Assembly: GCF_002901995.1 (NCBI RefSeq)
Contig: NZ_PPQN01000009.1
Span: forward strand, 1 to 40,012
DNA from: Staphylococcus coagulans
GTDB lineage: Bacteria; Bacillota; Bacilli; Staphylococcales; Staphylococcaceae
Direction of reading: 5' to 3'
Length of the DNA stretch: 40,012 nucleotides
The translations under genes were made by a program, and so were the position numbers. Shown here in pieces: positions 35,235 through 40,012 of the stretch. Under the pieces are notes generated by a model that saw only the letters and a list, made by a program, of their open reading frames with translations, did no database searches and was not told the origin of the DNA. How positions within the stretch are numbered: the stretch's first letter is position 1; every line of letters begins with the position of its first letter.

Positions 35235-36687
35235 TGACTCTCATTCTCCCTTCAACAAAATACATCAAACGTGAAAGTGTGAACGTTAATACAAAATATA
35301 ATACAGCTGCAATGAGTAACGGTGTAAATGGATCAAATGAGGCACCTTGTACCACTTGTGCATTGAACATAATTTCACTAACACCAATAACGGATACGAT
35401 TGATGATTCTTTGATTACAGTTACAAATTCATTCCCTAAAGCAGGTAGAATATTTTTAATCGCTTGTGGCATAATCACTGTTTTCATCGTTTGAGCGTAA
35501 CTCAAACCTAAACTTCTCGCCGCTTCCGTTTGACCTTTATCAACAGCATTAATACCAGCACGTATAATTTCTGCAATATAAGCAGAACAATTAATGACTA
35601 AAGCTACGGCACCACATATAAAAGCGGAAATATCGAGACCCAAAACTGCAGTCGTACCGAAAAACACTAAAAATACTTGTACAAGTAAAGGGGTTCCCCG
35701 TAAAAACTCAATGTAAAAAGAAGCAATCCATTTTAATGGCTTGATTGAACTAATTTTCATTAATGCAATGATTGCGCCTAAAACTGCCCCTAAGATTACA
35801 CCGATGATTGAAATCAAAATTGTACTTTTTAAACCAGTTACAAAAAATGTACCGTATTTAGAAAAAAAGTTACCATCATTTTGCATCGCATCCGCAGCTA
35901 TTTTCTCGTATTTTGGCATTAGATGTTGATCTTTTACATCTGCAATTGTTTGATTAACCTTATCCATTAACTCCGGAGAATGTTTAGGTATGGCAATAGC
36001 TGTAGGTTTGTCAGAATCCGCAAATGCTGCGTTAGAAAAAGTAAGGTCATCATTTTGTGTTAAATAAGCTTTGCTGACAGCACTGTCCATAACAATTGCA
36101 TCTACTTTATTACTCTTTAATGATAAAATAACTTCTGGTAATCGTGTTAAAGATTGAATATCGGCATCTTCAATTTCATTTTTTGCTAACTCTTCTTGCG
36201 TCGTTTGTTTTTGGACTCCAATTCTCTTCCCTTTTAAATCATCCAAAGTTTGATAATGTGCTTTATCTTTTTTACGAATAACTACTTTTTGCTGAACAGT
36301 CATGTAGTTATCTGAAAAATCAACTTCTTTTTTACGCTCATCCGTCGGCGTCATACCCGAAATAATCATGTCGATTTTTCCCGTTTTTATAGCCCCTAAT
36401 AAACTATCAAATTGCATATTCACAATTTTCAATTTAACGCCATTATCCTTGGCAATTTTTTTCGCAAGTTCAATATCGATACCTGCATATTCCCTCTCAC
36501 CATGAACTGTTCTTTCAAATTCCATTGGTGCATAATCTGCTGAAAGTCCAACCTTCAAAACACCTCTTTTTTTAATGACTTGCCATTGATCCTCGCTTGC
36601 AGCTTTTGATACGTGTACAAGAGGCGATTGACATATAAGTGACACAACTATAAATAGTGCTGTAATTAGCTTCCCCAAATACTTCAT
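35227..36687 (-). CDS. Fused amino acid-binding protein and permease (GlnH-GlnP type)
   Basis: A 486-residue fusion. An N-terminal signal segment ([18 protein letters not shown]) is followed by a periplasmic-binding-protein type 2 domain (about residues 38-265, with [36 protein letters not shown] and [14 protein letters not shown]), then a permease domain with several membrane segments (from about residue 275) and the EAA loop [23 protein letters not shown] cut here at its core EAARSLG. The binding domain is thus tethered outside the membrane to its own channel. AAGGAGG precedes the ATG by 7 bases. Domain fusion is also known in S. aureus, so it is not a private event of this strain. Confidence 0.93.
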   Translation of the reverse strand: MKYLGKLITALFIVVSLICQSPLVHVSKAASEDQWQVIKKRGVLKVGLSADYAPMEFERTVHGEREYAGIDIELAKKIAKDNGVKLKIVNMQFDSLLGAIKTGKIDMIISGMTPTDERKKEVDFSDNYMTVQQKVVIRKKDKAHYQTLDDLKGKRIGVQKQTTQEELAKNEIEDADIQSLTRLPEVILSLKSNKVDAIVMDSAVSKAYLTQNDDLTFSNAAFADSDKPTAIAIPKHSPELMDKVNQTIADVKDQHLMPKYEKIAADAMQNDGNFFSKYGTFFVTGLKSTILISIIGVILGAVLGAIIALMKISSIKPLKWIASFYIEFLRGTPLLVQVFLVFFGTTAVLGLDISAFICGAVALVINCSAYIAEIIRAGINAVDKGQTEAARSLGLSYAQTMKTVIMPQAIKNILPALGNEFVTVIKESSIVSVIGVSEIMFNAQVVQGASFDPFTPLLIAAVLYFVLTFTLSRLMYFVEGRMRVSD

Positions 36688-36716
36688 CTCAGGACCTCCT
36701 TTTAAATTTATTCATT

Positions 36717-36745
36717 ATTATACATATTTACGTAAGTTTATGCAA
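36717..36745 (-). promoter_or_regulatory. Promoter of the glutamine transporter operon
   Basis: On the minus strand TTGCAT (36740-36745), a 17-base spacer and a perfect TATAAT (36717-36722). The spacer contains the 8-base palindrome TTACGTAA (36728-36735), a possible operator. It lies about 30 bases before the ATG. The remaining part of the 36688-37014 gap holds only the terminator at its far end. Confidence 0.65.
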
Positions 36746-36909
36746 TAACAAATTTTAAGAACGTACAGTTTATAGTGAGGTCACTAGCTTATATGATTTT
36801 TGTATACATTCCCATCTTATTATTAAAAGTCAATTGGGTGATAATTGTGGGAAATTCATAAAAAATGAACAAAAAACTATCGTATTGCAGTAAGAAAGTA
36901 AAGAAAAAT

Positions 36910-36959
36910 AGAAAGTAAAAAAGACTGAGATTACGTCCTATATGACGACAACTCAGTCT
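36910..36959 (-). terminator. Terminator of the PTS IIC-like gene
   Basis: AGACTGAG (36922-36929) pairs with CTCAGTCT (36952-36959), with a second inner stem ACGTC/GACG; on the minus strand TTTTTTAC follows. It lies about 55 bases after the stop. Confidence 0.75.
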
Positions 36960-37014
36960 CTCTAATTATATTGCACTATATGTATTTGTTTATGTATTCC
37001 ATAAAGAATAGTGT

Positions 37015-38076
37015 TTATTGTTTCGGAATCTCAAAACGATAAATATCATCACGATAACCTGGTAAAATATTTTTACACACTTGATGAACAAACCACGCGA
37101 CCGTAAATGGAACAATAAAATAACCAAATAGGAGTAAAATCATATTCATCGTTGGATCTCCATCCATACGGTTAAATGCATTAATCGGACCTACAAATCC
37201 AGAGTAACCAAATCCCGCAGACATAGGTGTTCCTTTAATACCAATAAGGTAGGTAATTAGTCCTGAAACGATGCCGTTTATTGTAAGAGGAATCATAATA
37301 ATTGGATGTTTGAAATAAACAGGAATCATCATTTTTGTAGCACCAATAATAAGAACAACGAGAACACCTGCTTTATTCACACGCAATGAACCAACCAAAA
37401 ATGTCATACTCGCAGCAACAATACCCATATTGCCTGCCCCACTCGCTAAGCCACTCAACGATACCGCCGTCGCTATAGCAACAAGAGAAATGGGCGTCAC
37501 CATTAATAACGCAAAGGTTACTGCAATAAGAATACTCATTATAAGCGGGTTTAGCTCCGTAAAAGTTTGAATCATTTTACCTAAAGCACCTGTAATACGG
37601 CTTATATAAGGCAGTGTTAATAGACCGACAATACCTGAAAATACAGGAATCATAACAGGTAAAATAATCATATCGAGTGAGCCAAATTTGCCGTCTAACA
37701 CTTTAAATAAGAAACAAGTGAGCATTACGATCAACATGACATTAATAATGTCCCCAACACCTTGTAAAATAAAATGACTCCCTTTAAATTGAATGACACC
37801 CGAGCCAATCATTGCTGAAGTACCAGTAAATACAACACCTGATCCAGAATATTTAAACGCATGCGCAGCCAGTGCACCAATAATAAATGGCATAAACGAC
37901 TGAATCACGGTCACAATTTGATGGAGTTGCTCAAGGAGGGGCTGACCTTCTTTAAAAAATTTAAGCAATTCACCTAAAAATGCATTTGGTAATAATGCTA
38001 TGACCACACCTGCTGCAACAGCATTTAAAATCACACTGAAAAAAGACTTGTTACTTGTTTTTTCTTTTGAAGTCAC
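37015..38076 (-). CDS. PTS_EIIC_2-type membrane transporter, lone IIC-like protein
   Basis: A 353-residue polytopic membrane protein resembling the PF13303 (PTS_EIIC_2) group. About ten hydrophobic segments are visible, with the motifs GTSAMIGSGVIQFKG and KGTPMSAGFGYSGFVGPINAF in loops. No IIA or IIB domain is fused and none is encoded beside it, and I see no phosphorylatable His or Cys site of those domains. It could be a IIC that borrows partners or a secondary transporter; the substrate is unknown. The start is a GTG with GAGGAGG 9 bases upstream. It is a single-gene unit with its own promoter and terminator. Confidence 0.82.
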   Translation of the reverse strand: MTSKEKTSNKSFFSVILNAVAAGVVIALLPNAFLGELLKFFKEGQPLLEQLHQIVTVIQSFMPFIIGALAAHAFKYSGSGVVFTGTSAMIGSGVIQFKGSHFILQGVGDIINVMLIVMLTCFLFKVLDGKFGSLDMIILPVMIPVFSGIVGLLTLPYISRITGALGKMIQTFTELNPLIMSILIAVTFALLMVTPISLVAIATAVSLSGLASGAGNMGIVAASMTFLVGSLRVNKAGVLVVLIIGATKMMIPVYFKHPIIMIPLTINGIVSGLITYLIGIKGTPMSAGFGYSGFVGPINAFNRMDGDPTMNMILLLFGYFIVPFTVAWFVHQVCKNILPGYRDDIYRFEIPKQ

Positions 38077-38108
38077 TTGTTGTGTCCTCCTCTATTAAGA
38101 ATAGCTTT

Positions 38109-38137
38109 ATCATAATATAAGATAAAAAATGAAACAA
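38109..38137 (-). promoter_or_regulatory. Promoter of the PTS IIC-like gene
   Basis: On the minus strand TTGTTT (38132-38137), 17 bases, then TATGAT (38109-38114), about 33 bases before the GTG start. Confidence 0.5.
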
Positions 38138-38372
38138 TATGTAAATATAGATTTTAAATCATTTTTTGTATTATAAATTTTCTAAAAGTCATTACATCAT
38201 CAACTATAAAGCTCATAAAGTTTAATACTCTACTAAAATTTATCATTATATAAACCCGGTACCCACAATGAAGTGCACATTTGTGCCCTTTCAAAATAAC
38301 TTTATAGTTTGAATCATTTCATTATGAATTTAACTATCCTCAATGATTTTCAAATGATCACTACAATTCTAG

Positions 38373-38610
38373 TATAATTCTATTTTATTCCCTTTAACAA
38401 TAGATATGTAGAGAATAGAGACTAAAACAAATTCAATTTAATTTTATCGTCTGAGCGTGATTACAATAAGCGTATAAAAAACAAGAAAAAAGAATAGGAA
38501 GCTAATTCAACTTCAATTCGATTTATTATAGAGCTGTGCTTTTGTATTGATACACTCTAGAGTTATCAAAAAGAAGTTAAGCAAATCAATTTGCTAAACT
38601 TTTTCTTTAA
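38373..38610 (+). ncRNA. Candidate small RNA between the PTS gene and the tRNA operon
   Basis: A perfect TATAAT (38373-38378), with only a weak -35 at 17 bases (TCAAAT), would start a plus-strand RNA near 38385. It would end at the strong hairpin at 38574-38601. No reading frame with a ribosome site lies between. The whole 38138-38811 gap is otherwise without genes that I can recognise. The evidence is limited to these two motifs. Confidence 0.2.
38567..38608. terminator. Orphan bidirectional terminator
   Basis: Arms 38574-38585 and 38590-38601 pair over 12 positions with one mismatch around the loop TCAA. TTTTCTTT follows on the plus strand and TTCTTTTTG on the minus strand. No known gene ends here on either strand. 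Confidence 0.7.
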
Positions 38611-38677
38611 TGTAGAACCAAACTTTTAATATATTCACAGACGCATCATTTTATGTATGAAACTTTCTGTAAGTCAT

Positions 38678-38718
38678 CCCAAAAAAGAGATTAAGCAACA
38701 TGATGCTGCTTAACCTCT
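38678..38718 (-). terminator. Second terminator downstream of the tRNA operon
   Basis: AGAGATTAAGCA (38686-38697) pairs with TGCTTAACCTCT (38707-38718) with one mismatch; on the minus strand TTTTTTGGG follows. It lies about 95 bases beyond the first tRNA terminator and may be a back-up stop. Confidence 0.65.
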
Positions 38719-38807
38719 ATATTGCGATAATCAATCCTATTTAAGAGAGCCAAATAAAGGAGCTTCATCAGTTTGATATTAAACTGGATTCTCAGTTAAA
38801 AACAGGC

Positions 38808-38845
38808 AACATAAAAAGCCCCTAAATACAACGTTTAAGGGCTTT
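38808..38845 (-). terminator. Terminator of the tRNA operon
   Basis: AAAGCCC (38815-38821) pairs with GGGCTTT (38839-38845), with extra TAAA/TTTA pairing inside, and on the minus strand TTTTTATG follows. It sits just after tRNA-Leu, the last gene of the cluster. Confidence 0.8.
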
Positions 38846-38851
38846 AATCTA

Positions 38852-38935
38852 TACCGGTGGTCGGGGTCGAACCGACACGTCTGTGAAGACACGGGATTTT
38901 GAGTCCCGCGCGTCTGCCAATTCCGCCACACCGGC
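38852..38935 (-). tRNA. tRNA-Leu (anticodon CAA)
   Basis: An 84-nt tRNA with a long variable arm. Acceptor GCCGGTG pairs with CACCGGT, and the anticodon stem CGGGA/TCCCG holds the loop CTCAAAA. CCA is not encoded. It is the last gene of the cluster and a candidate substrate of TrmL, encoded at 32730-33200. Confidence 0.95.
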
Positions 38936-38970
38936 ATAATCTAAAAAAATCCAATACTACTATTGGAAAA

Positions 38971-39044
38971 TGGAGCGGAAGATAGGACTTGCACCTATAC
39001 CTCTTTCCGGGAAGGAAAGTGTTCTAGAATTGAACTACTCCCGC
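38971..39044 (-). tRNA. tRNA-Gly (anticodon TCC), non-canonical, probably for peptidoglycan
   Basis: A 74-nt cloverleaf with CCA encoded; anticodon stem CTTTC/GAAAG and loop CTTCCCG. The D loop reads AATTCTAG where normal tRNA-Gly has AATGGTAG, so the G18-G19 pair is gone. The T loop begins GTGC instead of GTTC. These are the changes known in the staphylococcal tRNA-Gly species that escape EF-Tu and feed FemXAB for the pentaglycine bridge. Confidence 0.9.
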
Positions 39045-39071
39045 ATGATATGCAATTGTTATTTTAAATAA

Positions 39072-39146
39072 TGGAGCGGAAGATAGGACTTACACCTATA
39101 CCTCTTTCCGGGAAGGAAAGTGTTCTAAAAATTGAACTACTCCCGC
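39072..39146 (-). tRNA. Second non-canonical tRNA-Gly (anticodon TCC)
   Basis: A 75-nt near-copy of the previous gene with CCA encoded and the same anticodon arm. The D loop has TTT in place of the GG pair, one base longer than in the first copy, and the T loop begins GTGT, so position 56 also changes from C to T. It departs further from a translation-competent tRNA than the first copy. Confidence 0.88.
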
Positions 39147-39160
39147 ATATGTCATATCAA

Positions 39161-39235
39161 TGGAGGCGGCAACCGGATTTGAACCGGTGAATAGAGGTTT
39201 TGCAGACCTCGGCCTTACCACTTGGCTATGCCGCC
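39161..39235 (-). tRNA. tRNA-Cys (anticodon GCA)
   Basis: Acceptor GGCGGCA pairs with TGCCGCC, followed by T and an encoded CCA. The anticodon stem GAGGT/ACCTC holds CTGCAAA. Confidence 0.96.
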
Positions 39236-39243
39236 AAAAGTAA

Positions 39244-39315
39244 CTGGGCTAGCTGGATTCGAACCAGCGCGTGACGGAGTCAAAGTCCGTTGCCTTACCG
39301 CTTGGCTATAGCCCA
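39244..39315 (-). tRNA. tRNA-Gln (anticodon TTG)
   Basis: Acceptor TGGGCTA pairs with TAGCCCA, followed by the discriminator G; CCA is not encoded. The anticodon stem ACGGA/TCCGT holds CTTTGAC. Confidence 0.95.
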
Positions 39316-39330
39316 TTAATTTTAAATAAA

Positions 39331-39405
39331 GGGCGGTTGATGGGAATCGAACCCACGAGTGTCGGAACCACAATCCGATGCGTTAACCACTTCGCCACAA
39401 CCGCC
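39331..39405 (-). tRNA. tRNA-His (anticodon GTG)
   Basis: The acceptor begins GGCGGTTG, compatible with the extra G at -1 typical of tRNA-His. The anticodon stem TCGGA/TCCGA holds TTGTGGT. CCA is not encoded. Likely queuosine-modified through QueG. Confidence 0.95.
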
Positions 39406-39406
39406 A

Positions 39407-39480
39407 TGGCAGGGGCAGTAGGAATCGAACCCACATCAAAGGTTTTGGAGACCTCTATTCTACCGTTGAACTATGCCCCT
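39407..39480 (-). tRNA. tRNA-Trp (anticodon CCA)
   Basis: Acceptor AGGGGCA pairs with TGCCCCT, followed by G and an encoded CCA. The anticodon loop is CTCCAAA. It lies one base from tRNA-His. Confidence 0.95.
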
Positions 39481-39487
39481 ATTGATA

Positions 39488-39571
39488 TGGTGGAGGGGGG
39501 CAGATTCGAACTGCCGAACCCGAAGGAGCGGATTTACAGTCCGCCGCGTTTAGCCACTTCGCTACCCCTCC
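39488..39571 (-). tRNA. tRNA-Tyr (anticodon GTA)
   Basis: An 84-nt tRNA with a long variable arm and encoded CCA. The anticodon stem GCGGA/TCCGC holds CTGTAAA. A probable queuosine substrate. Confidence 0.95.
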
Positions 39572-39580
39572 AAGACATAA

Positions 39581-39653
<73 letters not shown>

Positions 39654-39659
39654 AAAAAG

Positions 39660-39732
39660 TGGTTCAGGACGGAATCGAACCGCCGACACAAGGATTTTCA
39701 GTCCTTTGCTCTACCGACTGAGCTACTGAACC
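39660..39732 (-). tRNA. tRNA-Phe (anticodon GAA)
   Basis: Acceptor GGTTCAG pairs with CTGAACC, discriminator A, no CCA. The anticodon stem AAGGA/TCCTT holds CTGAAAA. Confidence 0.96.
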
Positions 39733-39742
39733 ATATTACAAA

Positions 39743-39819
39743 TGGCGGTCCCGACGGGAATCGAACCCGCGATCTCCTGCGTGACAGGCAGGCGTGTTAA
39801 ACCGCTCCACTACGGGACC
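39743..39819 (-). tRNA. tRNA-Asp (anticodon GTC)
   Basis: Acceptor GGTCCCG pairs with CGGGACC, then G and an encoded CCA. The anticodon stem CCTGC/GCAGG holds CTGTCAC. A probable queuosine substrate. Confidence 0.96.
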
Positions 39820-39830
39820 TTTAAAAATAA

Positions 39831-39904
<74 letters not shown>

Positions 39905-39920
39905 GTAATAATATTTATAA

Positions 39921-40012
39921 TGGCGGAGGAAGAGGGATTCGAACCCCCGCGAGCCGTTAAGCCCCTGTCGGTTTTCAAGACCGATCCCTTCAGCCAGACT
40001 TGGGTATTCCTC
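39921..40012 (-). tRNA. tRNA-Ser (anticodon TGA), cut by the window edge
   Basis: A class II tRNA with long variable arm and encoded CCA (39921-39923). The anticodon stem TCGGT/ACCGA holds CTTGAAA. The acceptor needs one more G beyond position 40012, so the gene is short of its first base only. The operon continues to the right. Confidence 0.93.

Noticed and set aside
36751..36765. Possible CodY box upstream of the glutamine transporter
   Set aside because: AATTTTAAGAACGTA differs from AATTTTCWGAAAATT at four positions, including much of one half-site, which is too weak to call.

Overview
The window is chromosomal DNA of a Staphylococcus. The evidence is low-GC composition, strong AAGGAGG-type ribosome sites, the gene order hemY-hemH-hemE / traP / ecsBA / hinT / hpr / prsA / yhaM-yhaN-yhaO, an AirSR-type oxygen-sensing two-component system, and two tRNA-Gly genes with the features of the staphylococcal cell-wall tRNAs. 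Proteins such as TRAP, PrsA and AirS diverge clearly from the S. aureus sequences I remember, and a ppk1 gene follows ppx. I therefore infer a non-aureus species, possibly of the hyicus-intermedius side of the genus; the species is not proven.

Layout. 1-260: the 5' tip of an initiator tRNA at the left edge and a tRNA-Glu with its own promoter. 0.7-5.0 kb: a small alpha/beta hydrolase, then the late haem pathway hemE-hemH-hemY, all on the minus strand. 5.0-10.5 kb: traP, the EcsAB ABC transporter, the HIT protein, a YtxH-like stress protein with a SigB-type promoter, the MarR-type regulator Hpr and a DUF3267 membrane protein. 10.5-18.6 kb: the PrsA foldase, then yhaO-yhaN-yhaM (nuclease, SbcC-like ATPase, exoribonuclease), yheA and yheB. 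18.9-22.6 kb: an XRE regulator (SA1665-like) followed by a loose AT-rich stretch with two small unknown genes, a frameshifted membrane gene and a CDF metal exporter. 22.7-25.5 kb: airSR and an RluA-type pseudouridine synthase. 25.8-31.0 kb: fumC-ppx-ppk, which look like one operon. 31.2-34.3 kb: a small membrane protein, a 50-residue acidic protein, a degenerate NagB-like protein with a SigB-type promoter, trmL and queG. 34.5-38.1 kb: a glutamine-type ABC transporter (GlnQ plus a fused binding protein/permease) and a lone PTS IIC-like membrane protein. 38.8-40.0 kb: the distal part of a large tRNA operon, 13 genes in the order Ser-fMet-Asp-Phe-Thr-Tyr-Trp-His-Gln-Cys-Gly-Gly-Leu, the Ser gene being cut by the window edge.

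Most genes lie on the minus strand and units are separated by clear hairpin terminators. Functionally the window is mostly housekeeping: haem synthesis, envelope and secretion support (EcsAB, PrsA, cell-wall tRNA-Gly), nucleic acid turnover, redox sensing and polyphosphate. The points that stand out are the paired non-canonical tRNA-Gly genes, the NagB-like protein without catalytic residues under an apparent stress promoter, the membrane-hairpin SbcC-like ATPase, the Fur-like site over the CDF exporter promoter, candidate small RNAs beside traP and the tRNA operon, and the decaying region at 19.4-21.6 kb. I found no CRISPR array, insertion sequence, prophage or clear new multi-gene system.
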